64,000 nt of DNA from CAVSUB01 sp963816725 (GTDB lineage Bacteria; Acidobacteriota; Vicinamibacteria; Vicinamibacterales; 2-12-FULL-66-21). The stretch is taken from positions 248,001-312,000 of the forward strand of contig CAWFMC010000013.1 in assembly GCA_963816725.1 (NCBI GenBank). Direction: 5' to 3'. The first letter of the stretch is position 1, and each line of letters opens with the position of its first letter. The position numbers were made by a program, and so were the translations under genes. Shown piece by piece: positions 20,349 through 29,135 of this stretch. The notes beneath the pieces were generated by a model that searched no databases, had not been told where the DNA came from, and saw only the letters and a list, made by a program, of their open reading frames with translations.

Positions 20349-21088
20349 TCCACCTCCACGCCGAACAGCTCGCGTGCGTCGCGCCGGAACTCATCGTCGG
20401 TCCCGCACACGCGCCGGAGCTCGTCGAGCGCATGTTCCCGGAAGCGCCGGCGGGCCAGGGCCAGCCCGTTGGTGACCTGCGCGACGGTCACGCCCAGCTC
20501 GGAAGCGAGTGCGGCATAGCTGTCGCTCTCGCGCGGGACGAGGTCGTAGCGTTCGAACATCGCGAACACGTGCGCCCTGCCCGTCGCGTGCAGTTCGGTG
20601 CGCACGGCGTGAACCGCGCGCTCGAACAGCGCGCGCACGAACTCCTCGTGAAAGACCGCGTCCGGGTCGATCGCGGGTGCCGGCAGGCGAGCCAGGACGA
20701 GCCGCTCGGCACCTGCGAAGTCGAGCGCGACGATCTGCACGTCGCCGCCTCGCTTGTCCGCCGCCGCAGCCTCTCGCCGATGCTGCGCGAACCGATCGGC
20801 ACAGACTCGCAGGAAGGTGCGGAAGCGCGCCTGATCCGGATCGAAGCGCTCGAACCACGCTTTCGCGAACGCCTCGGCGAAGAATGCCTGCGTCGCGTCC
20901 TGAGCGTCCTCGACCCCGAGCCGCCAGGTCAGGCGAAGATGCGTGTAGACAGCTTTCCAGTACCCCTCGACGAGGTCGCCGAACGCCTGCCTGCGGACGG
21001 TGCTGCCGCCCGCGCGCAGACGTTCGATCATCGAATGCCGCGTGGCAGGGAATCCGCGGCCGCGTTGGTCGACGCCGGATCCGGGCAT
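20345..21088 (-). CDS. ECF-type RNA polymerase sigma factor
   Basis: A 247-aa sigma-70-like factor. Region 2 is seen around FGDLVEGYWKAVYTHLRLTW and EDAQDATQAFFAEAF. A long central insertion with ERLVLARLPAPAIDPDAVF follows. Region 4 is the helix-turn-helix YAALASELGVTVAQVTNGLALARRRF. I chose the ATG at 21088; upstream in-frame sequence to 21181 overlaps the divergent gene and promoter. The following kinase gene overlaps its stop by 4 nt. The kinase partner replaces the usual anti-sigma factor, none of which is seen nearby. A -10 box TATGAT lies 21 nt before the start. Confidence 0.88.
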   Translation of the reverse strand: MPGSGVDQRGRGFPATRHSMIERLRAGGSTVRRQAFGDLVEGYWKAVYTHLRLTWRLGVEDAQDATQAFFAEAFAKAWFERFDPDQARFRTFLRVCADRFAQHRREAAAADKRGGDVQIVALDFAGAERLVLARLPAPAIDPDAVFHEEFVRALFERAVHAVRTELHATGRAHVFAMFERYDLVPRESDSYAALASELGVTVAQVTNGLALARRRFREHALDELRRVCGTDDEFRRDARELFGVEVE

Positions 21089-21108
21089 GGTGGGCTGAAA
21101 CCGGCGGC

Positions 21109-21122
21109 TATCATAGCGCGTG
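21109..21122. promoter_or_regulatory. shared divergent -10 region
   Basis: CTATCATAG reads as TATCAT on plus (21109-21114), 5 nt before the GTG at 21120, and as TATGAT on minus (21115-21110), 21 nt before the sigma-factor ATG. The two genes may share one near-palindromic melting site. The plus transcript would be leaderless. Confidence 0.4.
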
Positions 21123-21828
21123 AACTTCCTGTTGCACCGCAGCCTCGCGGTGCGCGATCTCGGGCACCCGCTGGCGGGCATCGGCGCGATGCTGCCCGAC
21201 CTGTGGCGGATGGCCGACCGGCGGGTCAGGGCGACGCGCCTTCCGGGGCGTCAGCGAGCCGAAGCTCCGGAGCTCGAGGCCGTGCTGACCGGCATCGAGC
21301 ACCACCTGGACGTCGATCGCTGGTTTCACAACTCGGACGCCTTCGCGGACGGCGAACGCCTCGCGACGGAGCGGATCCGCGAAACCGGGCTTGCGGCTCC
21401 GAAGCTCGCGCTGTTCGGTCACATCGCCTGGGAGCTTTGTCTGGATGGAGCACTCGTGCGGCGTGACGGGCTGCAGGCAACACTCACTGCGCTCAGCGAC
21501 GGCTTTGCGGCAGCGGAGCGTGGCCCCGCCCGTTCCGCGGCGGACCTCCATCACTTCGATCGTCATGGCCTGCCGCCCGCTGACCGTGACGCGTTCGACG
21601 ATGGGATGCGGCAGCTGTTTGCGGCGATCGGCCGCGGTCCGTGGGTTGCCGGCTATCAGGATGGCGCCGGGCGTCGCGCAGCGTATCGACGGCGTCCGCC
21701 GTCGTCTCGGGTTTCCCCGGTTGACGCCTGACGAGCAGGCCCGGTTTGGCGAGGCGCTGGAAACGCTCAGAGAACACGCCGATGCCGCGCTGGCGGCGAT
21801 AGAGGAGGGCGGCCGCCGGCGAGACTGA
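21120..21828 (+). CDS. ACP phosphodiesterase-like protein, frameshifted
   Basis: Begins NFLLHRSLAVRDLGHPLAGIG and continues with IEHHLDVDRWFHNSDAF. This recalls the AcpH/ACP phosphodiesterase family (MNFLAHxxL start, H-x2-D in the I-x2-H-x2-ID region), which removes phosphopantetheine from acyl carrier protein; the match is from memory and moderate. The GTG frame stays open to 21731 but loses family character after about residue 180. The next frame continues with GVAQRIDGVRRRLGFPRLTP to a stop at 21828, so a one-base indel near 21661-21672 is likely. The repaired length of about 235 aa is near the family norm. Its stop lies 2 nt from that of the convergent lipoprotein gene. Confidence 0.6.
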
Positions 21829-21830
21829 GA

Positions 21831-22295
21831 CTAGTAGTGGTTCACCGTCATCGTGTAGGTGACCGGCTCGGTCAACATCGACGAGCATCCGGTCGTGCCG
21901 GCCGGGCAATCGAAGATCTGGACGCAGTAGTTGCCGGCGGAGGCGCCGTTGGGCGCGAACAACTCCTGCCCGAGCGGCGCGACCGGCTGCTGGATTTGCA
22001 GCGCGCAGGTCGAGCCCGACACGTTGCCAAAGCCGATCCCGAGGGTGATCCCCGACACGGGCGCGCCGTCCGAGACATTCTTGAGCGAGCCGATGATGAC
22101 GCTGAGGTCGGTCGTGCCCTGCGTGTAGGCGATCGAGAACGTCTTGAAGTCGCTCCCGAGCGGCTGCAGCGTGCCGGTGAACGTCTCCGCCTGGAGCACG
22201 GGATCCGGCGCGGTGGCGCTGCCGCACCCCACGAGGGCGACGGCGGCACACGCGAGGAGTGGAACGGCGAATTTCGATACGGCGCGCAATAGCAT
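21831..22295 (-). CDS. hypothetical lipoprotein
   Basis: A 154-aa secreted protein. The start at 22295 (MLLRAVSKF) is supported by an upstream GAAGGGAC site, a signal sequence PLLACAAVALVGC with a lipobox cysteine, and a -10 box at 22344-22339 that excludes the longer reading. The mature part is beta-rich (TFTGTLQPLGSDFKTFSIAY, DLSVIIGSLKNVSDG), with cysteine pairs (TCALQI, YCVQIFDCPAG, GCSSML). The pattern resembles small pre-peptidase-like beta domains, but I would not name a family. Convergent with the AcpH-like gene. Confidence 0.75.
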   Translation of the reverse strand: MLLRAVSKFAVPLLACAAVALVGCGSATAPDPVLQAETFTGTLQPLGSDFKTFSIAYTQGTTDLSVIIGSLKNVSDGAPVSGITLGIGFGNVSGSTCALQIQQPVAPLGQELFAPNGASAGNYCVQIFDCPAGTTGCSSMLTEPVTYTMTVNHY

Positions 22296-22338
22296 CAGCT
22301 GTCCCTTCGTGCAGGGCGCTGGCACGCCAAGCGCGGCC

Positions 22339-22344
22339 ATTGTA
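22339..22344 (-). promoter_or_regulatory. -10 box TACAAT for the lipoprotein gene
   Basis: TACAAT on the minus strand (22344-22339). It overlaps the upstream ATG at 22340, so that start cannot be used by this transcript; the leader to the ATG at 22295 would be about 36 nt. Confidence 0.35.
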
Positions 22345-22388
22345 ACGCTTAGCAGGCAGGAGCCATGTGGCGAATTGGTGACACGCGC

Positions 22389-23075
22389 TTATTTCAGGTT
22401 GAAGGTCATCTCGACCTCGACCTGGACCGGCACCGCCTTGCCGTCCTTTTCGCCCGGCGCGAACGTCCACTGGCGAAGGGTGCGGACCGCTTCCACGTCG
22501 ATCGATTCGGTCAGCCCTTGGGTGATCGACACGTCGCCGACGGTCCCATCCTCGAGTACGACGCAAGCCAGCTTGACGACCCCGGTGACGCCGGCGGCGC
22601 GCGCGTCCGCCGGGTACGGCGGAGTCACATGCTTGAGCACGCGTGGCGAGACGATGCCGGCACCCGGCTTGGACACGCTGGGCGAGTCGAGTCGCGGACC
22701 TCGGACGGTCGTGAAGGACATTTCGATCTCGACGCGTACCGCCACTGGCGCACCATCTTTGGTGCCGGGAGAGAAGCGCCACATTTTCAGCGACTTGATC
22801 GCCTCGGCATCGAGCTCCGGGGCGAGCGACTGAGTGACCTGCACATCACCGACGGTGCCGTCGGCGAGCACGACACACTCCATCTTCACCACGCCGCTGA
22901 TGCCGGCTCGCATGGCCGCCGGGGGATAGCCCGGCTTGACCTCGTGCACCAGCCGCGGGGACACCACCCCGTTGCCCGGCTGGTAGACGGCCGGCGTGGC
23001 CGGGGCCTGTGCGGAGGCGGCCGTGCCAAGGAGACCCACAACGACGACGACGCCGGCGAGAGAAGTCGATGTCAT
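22389..23075 (-). CDS. protein with two tandem TonB C-terminal domains
   Basis: Exported 228-aa protein. The ATG at 23075 follows GGAGGGCAGG; a longer start at 23117 lacks this. A signal peptide (SLAGVVVVVGLLGTAASAQA) leads directly to two copies of the TonB-C fold. Copy one is PGYPPAAMRAGISGVVKMEC...DAEAIKSLKMWRFSPG and copy two is PPYPADARAAGVTGVVKLAC...DVEAVRTLRQWTFAPG. There is no proline-rich TonB spacer and no clear membrane anchor beyond the signal peptide. This looks like a periplasmic TonB-C-domain protein rather than a classical energy transducer. No ExbB/ExbD or TonB-dependent receptor is adjacent. Confidence 0.85.
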   Translation of the reverse strand: MTSTSLAGVVVVVGLLGTAASAQAPATPAVYQPGNGVVSPRLVHEVKPGYPPAAMRAGISGVVKMECVVLADGTVGDVQVTQSLAPELDAEAIKSLKMWRFSPGTKDGAPVAVRVEIEMSFTTVRGPRLDSPSVSKPGAGIVSPRVLKHVTPPYPADARAAGVTGVVKLACVVLEDGTVGDVSITQGLTESIDVEAVRTLRQWTFAPGEKDGKAVPVQVEVEMTFNLK

Positions 23076-23232
23076 CCTGCCCTCCATCCGGTGTTTGGAC
23101 GCTTCGGCACCCGTCACGGTCTCCGGTGCGTCAGCTGAAAATCGGTTGCGTGATCAGCGGATCATCCTGGCCGCGGTCACCCGGTCTCCAAGCTCGAGGC
23201 GATCGGAACGAGGATTCGCGACGGCATGCGGA

Positions 23233-24003
23233 TCATTTGAGGAAGCCGCTGCGGACGACCGTCTGCGCGCTCAGTTCGTCGTTCAACGGATCGTCGAGCG
23301 CCAGGATCGCGCGGACCTCCGGCGACAGGCTGTCCTGCACCTCCGGGCGCACCAGCCGTTTCTGGTACTGCTGCTGCGGCTTGTCACGACGGCAATAGAA
23401 CGCGTGCATGGCCAGCCTCGGCGCAGCCGTCCGATTGGCCGTGCCGCCGTGCCACAGGTGGGCGTTCATGATCGCGATGCTGCCGGCGGGCCCCGTCAGC
23501 AGGATCTCGTCAGGGTGCGGCGCCAGCGGATCCGCGAGGACATCCTGCGGCCGCTGCTTCCAGCGATGGGATCCGGGCACCATCCGGGTGGCCCCGTTCT
23601 CGGTCGTGAAGTCGTCGAGCATCCACACCGTGTTGCAGACCCAATAGCCGCGTTCGTCCGGAATCGCGCCCATGTCCACGTGCAGCGGCTGGCCGGCCGG
23701 TGAGTGCGGGTCAGCCGCACGCGCGTTCAGGCTGCTCAACTTGCAGTCGGCGCCGAGGACATGGCGGACGCCGGCCAACAGCTCCGGGAACACGATCGCC
23801 CGCTGGAAGATCGCTCCCTTGTCGACCAGGTTCGCCAGGCGATGCGCATGTTCCTCCTGGAGGAATTCGCCTCCGGCGCCGGCGCCCTCTTCGTCGAAGA
23901 GCGCATGGATGCGGTCGCGGAGCCCCTCGAGAAGATCCCGCGGCATGCATCCTTCGAGAAGGACGAATCCCTGCTCGTCGAGCTGATCCTGCATGTTCAT
24001 CAT
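23233..24003 (-). CDS. phytanoyl-CoA dioxygenase (PhyH) family protein
   Basis: Fe(II)/2-oxoglutarate-dependent oxygenase of 256 aa. The metal ligands are visible as H108-x-D110 (PLHVDMG) and the distal H185 (HLWHGG), with R196 (RTAAPR) for 2-oxoglutarate. The N-terminal EQGFVLLEG and MVPGSHRWKQRP also fit PhyH. A ribosome-binding AGGA precedes the ATG. It is cytoplasmic, with no signal sequence. The gene follows the esterase gene on the same strand with a 62-bp gap that contains a hairpin. The substrate is unknown; PhyH proteins hydroxylate varied small molecules. Confidence 0.9.
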   Translation of the reverse strand: MMNMQDQLDEQGFVLLEGCMPRDLLEGLRDRIHALFDEEGAGAGGEFLQEEHAHRLANLVDKGAIFQRAIVFPELLAGVRHVLGADCKLSSLNARAADPHSPAGQPLHVDMGAIPDERGYWVCNTVWMLDDFTTENGATRMVPGSHRWKQRPQDVLADPLAPHPDEILLTGPAGSIAIMNAHLWHGGTANRTAAPRLAMHAFYCRRDKPQQQYQKRLVRPEVQDSLSPEVRAILALDDPLNDELSAQTVVRSGFLK

Positions 24004-24047
24004 GGGATGTCCTGTTGAAAGAACCGCCGACTAATCTTCGATCAGCC

Positions 24048-24064
24048 ATCAGCCGACGGCTGAT
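24048..24064. terminator. intercistronic hairpin between esterase and PhyH genes
   Basis: ATCAGCCGACGGCTGAT is a palindrome apart from its central base, next to another ATCAGCC word (24041-24047). It begins 2 nt after the esterase stop (minus strand). There is no T tract, so attenuation or mRNA processing is as likely as termination. Confidence 0.4.
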
Positions 24065-24065
24065 C

Positions 24066-25409
24066 CTACTCCCGGCGGCCGGGCACGAGCAGCCCAAGAT
24101 CGATGGCGTTGCCCATCGCGTGATAGCCGGCACGGTTGGGATGCAGGCGATCGCCGGCGCCGCCGGTCGTGCTGTTCGGTTGGAAGGCTTCCTTCAACGC
24201 GCCGGTCTGCGGATCGCGGGTCGCCGCGTCGAAATCGACGACCCCGTCGAACAGGCCGCCGGTCCGGATGAACTCGTTGATCGTCTTGCGCTTGGCGTCG
24301 TTCTCCGGCGTGCCTGACGCGGTCGTCGCGCCAACGCTGGACGTGATCGTCCCGCCAATCACCCGCAGCCCGCGCGCCCGCAGACGCCGCACCCCTTCCT
24401 TGAAGCCGGCGATCACCGCCTCAGCACTGGCGCCAGAAGACAGATCGTTGATGCCTTCGAGCCAGATCACTGACGTGACGCCCGACAGACTGAGCACGTC
24501 GCGATCGAGCCGGCTGAGCGCTGAAGGCCCACCGGCAAACGGCGCGGTCGGCGAATACGTTGGCGGAGCAAACACCTGATTCCCGCCAATGCCGGCGTTC
24601 ACGACCGAGACCCGGTCTCCATACGTCGTGTGCAGCCGGCGCGACAACACGTCCGGCCAGCGGTCGTCGCCGTTCAGCGTCGAGGCCGTGCCGTCAGTGA
24701 TCGAATCTCCAAAGCAAACGACCACGCTGGTGTGCTCGGGGGCTTCGACCTCGATGGCGTCGAGGAAGTACCAGGACGTGGTGGTGTACGGGAAGCTGCC
24801 ATCGCTCTCGTCGGCGCCGTGGCTGCCGGTGTGCGGACCGGTGAGGTAGGACGTCGTCAGAGCCTTGGCGTGCCACGTCATGGGGCCCGTGGCGCCGACG
24901 ACGTGGAAGGAGACGGCGAGCTTGCGTCCGGCGAGCAGCCGGCGCTCGGTCGCTCCGATCCGAAGGTCGATCGGATCGCTGAACCCGGAGGCGCCAGGCG
25001 CGAGGGCCAGCGTCCTGTGCCCGCGGTCGAAGGCGGCTGGCTGGTTGGTTCCAGCGACGATGTTGCCCCCGCTCCCCTGCAGCCCGACATACACGTCGTC
25101 GAACGTCACGCGCTGCGTCCCGAAGGCGTTGGAGAACCGGAGGCGGATGCGCCGGCCCCACAGGTCGGGTTTGACGATCAGTCGGAAGGTCTGATCGATC
25201 GCGCCGTGCTCTGCTGACTCGAAGGCGAAGTCCAGCACCGGCTGCGCGGAGGCATTGCCGGATGGATACGGGCCGTGCGCCGAGGCGGCCCACGTGGCCA
25301 CCCATTTCTGACGATGGACGATCAGCTTCGGCTGTCCGGCGGCCTCGGGAGACGAGGTCAAGGCCATCACGAGGGCGAGCAACAGCGGAAGGCGGGTGGT
25401 CTGGCGCAT
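24066..25409 (-). CDS. secreted SGNH/GDSL-family esterase
   Basis: A 447-aa hydrolase with a signal peptide (LLLALVMALTSSPEAAG). The N-terminal half is a beta-rich domain (QKWVATWAASAHGPYPSG ... RRIRLRFSNAFGTQRVTFDD). The catalytic domain begins with block I VVCFGDSITDG (Ser236), has the GIGGNQ oxyanion segment and ends with block V DRLHPNRAGYH (Asp420, His423). This layout is common in acetyl or acyl esterases acting on plant polysaccharides and small esters (family knowledge). Divergent from the GH95 fucosidase at 25.5 kb, which supports a role in glycan deconstruction. Confidence 0.9.
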   Translation of the reverse strand: MRQTTRLPLLLALVMALTSSPEAAGQPKLIVHRQKWVATWAASAHGPYPSGNASAQPVLDFAFESAEHGAIDQTFRLIVKPDLWGRRIRLRFSNAFGTQRVTFDDVYVGLQGSGGNIVAGTNQPAAFDRGHRTLALAPGASGFSDPIDLRIGATERRLLAGRKLAVSFHVVGATGPMTWHAKALTTSYLTGPHTGSHGADESDGSFPYTTTSWYFLDAIEVEAPEHTSVVVCFGDSITDGTASTLNGDDRWPDVLSRRLHTTYGDRVSVVNAGIGGNQVFAPPTYSPTAPFAGGPSALSRLDRDVLSLSGVTSVIWLEGINDLSSGASAEAVIAGFKEGVRRLRARGLRVIGGTITSSVGATTASGTPENDAKRKTINEFIRTGGLFDGVVDFDAATRDPQTGALKEAFQPNSTTGGAGDRLHPNRAGYHAMGNAIDLGLLVPGRRE

Positions 25410-25500
25410 GGGTGTCGTGCCGTTCTCCAGCGGCGTCGATCCTTCCCGGCGGGGCGTGCCGGACCGTGCGAAGATGTCGGCCGCGCGGTGGTCGGCTCAC

Positions 25501-25515
25501 TACGATATGTCAATG
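25501..25515 (+). promoter_or_regulatory. -10-like TACGAT 6 nt before ATG of GH95 gene
   Basis: TACGAT (25501-25506) followed by 6 nt and ATG (25513), without a Shine-Dalgarno sequence; a possible leaderless start. No good -35. Confidence 0.35.
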
Positions 25516-27879
25516 GTCATCCGCCTGTCTGTGCCGTCGATGAAACGCCCGCTGGCGGTCTGCCTTGCCGTCGCGAGCCTGTCGTTCGGCGGAGCAGTGG
25601 CTGGGCGGCAGAGCACCGTCACGTCCGCGCCGCTGACGCTGTGGTATCGCCAGCCCGCCGCCCAGTGGGTCGAGGCGCTGCCGATCGGGAACGGCCGCCT
25701 CTCGGCGATGGTCTTTGGCGGGGTCGCTGAAGAGCGGCTGCAGCTCAACGAGGACACGCTGTGGTCGGGCGGCCCGTACGATCCGGCGAATCCGGACGCC
25801 CGCGCCGCGCTGCCCAAGGTCCGTGAGCTCCTCTCCGGCGGCGACTACACCGGTGCGGTGTCGCTGATTACCGCATCGGTCATGGCGAAGCCACTCAGGC
25901 AGATGCCGTATCAGCCGCTCGGCGACTTGCGGCTGACGATCGCCGGCGGCGAAGCGCCGACCGAGTATCGCCGCGAGCTGAATCTCGACACGGCTATCGC
26001 GCGCGTGAGCTACGTCGCGGGTGGCGTGCGCTTCGTGCGTGAAGTGTTATCGAGCCCCGTCGATCAGGTGATCGTCGTGCGGTTGACCGCGGATCGCCCC
26101 GGCGCACTCACCCTGAGCGTGGACCTGACGAGCCCGCAGACCGCATCGACCACCGTGGACGGGACCACGCTCGTAATGGCGGGCACGAACGCCGCGGCGA
26201 GCGGGATTCCCGGCGCCCTGCGCTTCCAGGCCAGGGCACGCGTCCTCGCGTCGGGCGGCAGCACAGTCCCTGCTGGCGACGCGCTGTCGGTCCGGAACGC
26301 TGACGCGGTCACCATCGTGCTCGCGGCGGCGACGAGCTACCGCAATTACAAGGACGTGTCCGGTGATCCCGAGGCGACAACGAAGGCGCAGGTCGATCGC
26401 GCGGCCAGCCAGTCGTTCGAGACGCTCCGGAGCGCGCACGTCGCCGAGCATCAGCGTCTGTTCCGGCGCGTGACGCTCGATCTTGGCACCACGCCGATGG
26501 CGGATCAGCCGACCGACATCCGGATCGCGGCAGCCAGCGGAGCGCCGGATCCGCAGCTCGCCGCCTTGTACTTTCAGTTCGGGCGATACCTGCTGATCTC
26601 CAGCTCGCGGCCGGGTGGCCAGCCGGCGACGCTGCAGGGGGACTGGAACGATCAGGTCAAGCCGCCGTGGGAGAGCAAGTACACGATCAACATCAACACC
26701 GAGATGAACTATTGGCCCGCGGACTCCACGAACCTCGGGGAGCTGATCGAGCCGCTGACCGCACTGGTGCTGGACCTCACGGAGACCGGGGCACGGACGG
26801 CGCAGGTGATGTACGGGGCCCGCGGCTGGGTCGCCCATCACAACACGGACTTGTGGCGGGCGACGGCGCCGGTCGACGGCCCGCGCTCCGGCATGTGGCC
26901 CACCGGTGGGGCGTGGTTGTGCCAGAACCTGTGGGAGCACTACGAGTACACGCAGGACCGCGCGTATCTGGCGCGGATCTATCCGGCGCTGAAGGGAGCC
27001 TCGGAGTTCTTCGTCGACACGCTGGTCGAGGAGCCGACGCATCACTGGCTGATCACCTCCCCATCGCTGTCGCCCGAGAACTCCCACCCCTTCGGCACCA
27101 GCGTCGCCGCCGGGCCGGCGCTGGACACGCAGATCCTGCGCGATCTCTTCGCCCACACGATCGCCGCGGCGGAGATCCTCGAGCGCGATCAGCCGATGCG
27201 CGCGCAGCTGGCCGCGAGGAGGGCGCGGCTCGCCCCGCATCAGATCGGCAAGGAAGGGCAGCTGCAGGAGTGGCTGGAGGACTGGGACGCGGCGGCCCCG
27301 GACCTCCATCACCGGCACGTCTCGCATCTCTACGCGTTGTTTCCGAGCGAGCAGATCACGTTGCGCGGAACGCCGGCCCTCGCGGCCGCGGCGCGCCGCT
27401 CGCTGGAGATTCGCGGTGACGAGGCGACCGGCTGGGGCCTCGGCTGGCGGCTGAACCTGTGGGCGCGGCTGCACGAAGGCGACCACGCCTTGACGATCCT
27501 GGCGCGGCTGCTTCGACCCGACCGGACCTACCCGAACATGTTCGACGCGCACCCGCCGTTCCAGATCGACGGCAACTTCGGCGGCACGTCCGGGATCGCC
27601 GAGATGCTCCTCCAGAGCCACGGCGGCGAGATCGAGCTGCTTCCCGCGCTGCCAACAGCGTGGCCGGACGGGCGGGTGACCGGCCTTCGCGCTCGTGGCG
27701 GCTTCGAGGTCGATCTCGAGTGGCACAAGGGCGTGCTGACCGCGGCGTCCGTTCGTGCGCCGCTCGTCGACGGCACCGCGCGTATCCGCTACGGCACGCG
27801 CACGGGCGCGGTGACGCTCCGCAAGGGGCAGCAGTCCGATCTCTTCGCTCGTGACGGCGTCCTGGCGGCGGGACGGTAG
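25513..27879 (+). CDS. glycoside hydrolase family 95 protein (alpha-L-fucosidase or alpha-L-galactosidase)
   Basis: Secreted enzyme of 788 aa; a signal peptide MKRPLAVCLAVASLSFGGAV begins at internal ATG 25540, which may be the real start. Family blocks appear in order: WVEALPIGNGRLSAMVFGG, RLQLNEDTLWSGGPYDP, LQGDWNDQVKPPWESKYTIN, NTEMNYWPADSTNLGEL, HHNTDLWRATAPVDGPRSGM, the acid/base region SPSLSPENSHPFG, HRHVSHLYALFPSEQI and DGNFGGTSGIAEMLLQSHG. The length matches GH95 (about 750-800). It should remove alpha-1,2-linked fucose or related residues by inversion. The divergent esterase and downstream hydrolases fit a glycan-use region. Confidence 0.93.
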   Translation: MVIRLSVPSMKRPLAVCLAVASLSFGGAVAGRQSTVTSAPLTLWYRQPAAQWVEALPIGNGRLSAMVFGGVAEERLQLNEDTLWSGGPYDPANPDARAALPKVRELLSGGDYTGAVSLITASVMAKPLRQMPYQPLGDLRLTIAGGEAPTEYRRELNLDTAIARVSYVAGGVRFVREVLSSPVDQVIVVRLTADRPGALTLSVDLTSPQTASTTVDGTTLVMAGTNAAASGIPGALRFQARARVLASGGSTVPAGDALSVRNADAVTIVLAAATSYRNYKDVSGDPEATTKAQVDRAASQSFETLRSAHVAEHQRLFRRVTLDLGTTPMADQPTDIRIAAASGAPDPQLAALYFQFGRYLLISSSRPGGQPATLQGDWNDQVKPPWESKYTININTEMNYWPADSTNLGELIEPLTALVLDLTETGARTAQVMYGARGWVAHHNTDLWRATAPVDGPRSGMWPTGGAWLCQNLWEHYEYTQDRAYLARIYPALKGASEFFVDTLVEEPTHHWLITSPSLSPENSHPFGTSVAAGPALDTQILRDLFAHTIAAAEILERDQPMRAQLAARRARLAPHQIGKEGQLQEWLEDWDAAAPDLHHRHVSHLYALFPSEQITLRGTPALAAAARRSLEIRGDEATGWGLGWRLNLWARLHEGDHALTILARLLRPDRTYPNMFDAHPPFQIDGNFGGTSGIAEMLLQSHGGEIELLPALPTAWPDGRVTGLRARGGFEVDLEWHKGVLTAASVRAPLVDGTARIRYGTRTGAVTLRKGQQSDLFARDGVLAAGR

Positions 27880-27898
27880 GGGGTTGAAGCTTCAAAGA

Positions 27899-28880
27899 AT
27901 GACGCGTGAACTGACCGCGGATCGTGGCGACGCGGGCCAGCGGCTCGATCGCGTGTTGTCGCGGCACCTGTCCGATGTGACCATCGCGACGCGGACGCGG
28001 ATTCAGCGCTGGATCGCCGACGGCCTGGTCGCCGTCAACGGCTCGTCGTCGCGCCGCGTCGCCCGGCGGGTCGCGGCCGGGGACATCGTCAGCGTCGCGC
28101 TCCCGCTGCGCGCACAGCGGCCGGTGATGATGGCCGAGGCGACTGCGCTGGTCGTCCTGTTCGAGGACGAGCACCTGGCGATCGTCGACAAGCCGCCCGG
28201 CGTGGTGTGCCATCCCACGCATGCGCACGCCACCGGGACGATGATGAATGCGCTGCTGTGGCTGGCGCGTGAGTGGCCGGCGCCGCAGCGCCCATCGCTG
28301 GTCGGCCGGCTCGACAAGTGGACGTCAGGCCTGCTGCTGGTGGCGAAGACCGCGGTCGTGCATGCGGCGCTGCAGCGAACCCTCGCGGACCGCGGGCAGC
28401 ATCAAGGAGTATCTGGCGCTCGTGTATGGTGACGTCAGGCCGGAGCGGGGCCAGATCTCGCTGCGACTCTCTCGCGATCGCGTCGATCGCCGCCGCGTTG
28501 CGGCCTCGACGTCGACCGGCGCCTTCAGCCTTACGACGTACGAACGCGTGGCTGCCATCGAAGCACCGGACACGACGCTGAGCCTGCTCCGTTGCCGTCT
28601 CGGGACCGGCCGTACTCACCAGATCAGGGTGCACCTCGCCGCACGCGGCTGGCCGATCGTGGGCGATCCGGTGTACGGCGAGCCGCGATGGGGAGCCGTC
28701 GCCGATCCGACCGTTTCGGCCGCGCTCGCCGGGTTTCCGCGCCAGGCGCTGCATGCCTCACGCGTGGCGTTCCAGCATCCGGTCACGGGGGAACGCATCG
28801 ACGTTGAATCGCCACCGCCCGACGATATGCGCGGGATCCTCGACGCGCTCGGCTTCGCTCGTGGCTGCGGCGGAAAGTGA
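27899..28880 (+). CDS. RluA family pseudouridine synthase, frameshifted
   Basis: N-terminal S4-like domain (GQRLDRVLSRHL, RIQRWIADGLVAVNG), then the catalytic domain: DEHLAIVDKPPGVVCHP and RLDKWTSGLLLVAKT with the catalytic Asp. After TLADR the first frame fails. The next frame resumes at GSIKEYLALVYGDVRPERG and continues with GRTHQIRVHLAARGWPIVGDPVYG, LHASRVAFQHPVTGE to the stop at 28880. An extra G near 28390-28394 explains the break. The repaired protein of about 327 aa has normal RluC/RluD-type length. It modifies 23S rRNA or tRNA uridines. The ATG at 27899 lies 20 nt after the GH95 stop. There is no reason to think it is functionally linked to the glycan genes. Confidence 0.82.
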
Positions 28881-28896
28881 TAGGGTGAGATCGACT

Positions 28897-29095
28897 TGGT
28901 TCTAGAGTTCGAGGGTTCGAAGGTTCGACAGGTGCTGGTTCCAGGTTCGGGGTTCGATAGGTTCCAGGCAGGTGGTGCTTCGAAGCATGGTGCTCGCGTG
29001 CAACGACTGCAGACCGTGAACCGGCGAACCTGAGAACCGCGTAGAACGAGAACCTTGAGAACCATAGAACCCTGAGCACCCGTAGAACCCTTTTC
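28897..29095. repeat. inverted GAACC-type intergenic repeat with core element
   Basis: The left part has GTTCGAGGGTTCGAAGG words and the exact 20-bp core GGTTCGACAGGTGCTGGTTC at 28922-28941. The right part has GTGAACCGGCGAACC, GAGAACC, TAGAACG and TAGAACC words. A central non-repetitive segment of about 60 bp (28965-29025) includes GCTTCGAAGC. It lies between two plus-strand genes, so it is not restricted to convergent ends. No gene is present. Confidence 0.8.
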
Positions 29096-29135
29096 CGCCG
29101 TCGCTGACCGTGCACGGCGACATCGGGAGCACCCC

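Noticed and set aside
26047..27726. Antisense open frame (559 aa) opposite the GH95 gene
   Set aside because: Composition artefact of GC-rich third positions; the plus-strand frame has full GH95 motifs.
28387..28400. Break in the RluA gene considered as programmed frameshifting
   Set aside because: No slippery heptamer or downstream pseudoknot is evident, and RluA enzymes are not known to use frameshifting; an extra G in a GGG run is simpler.
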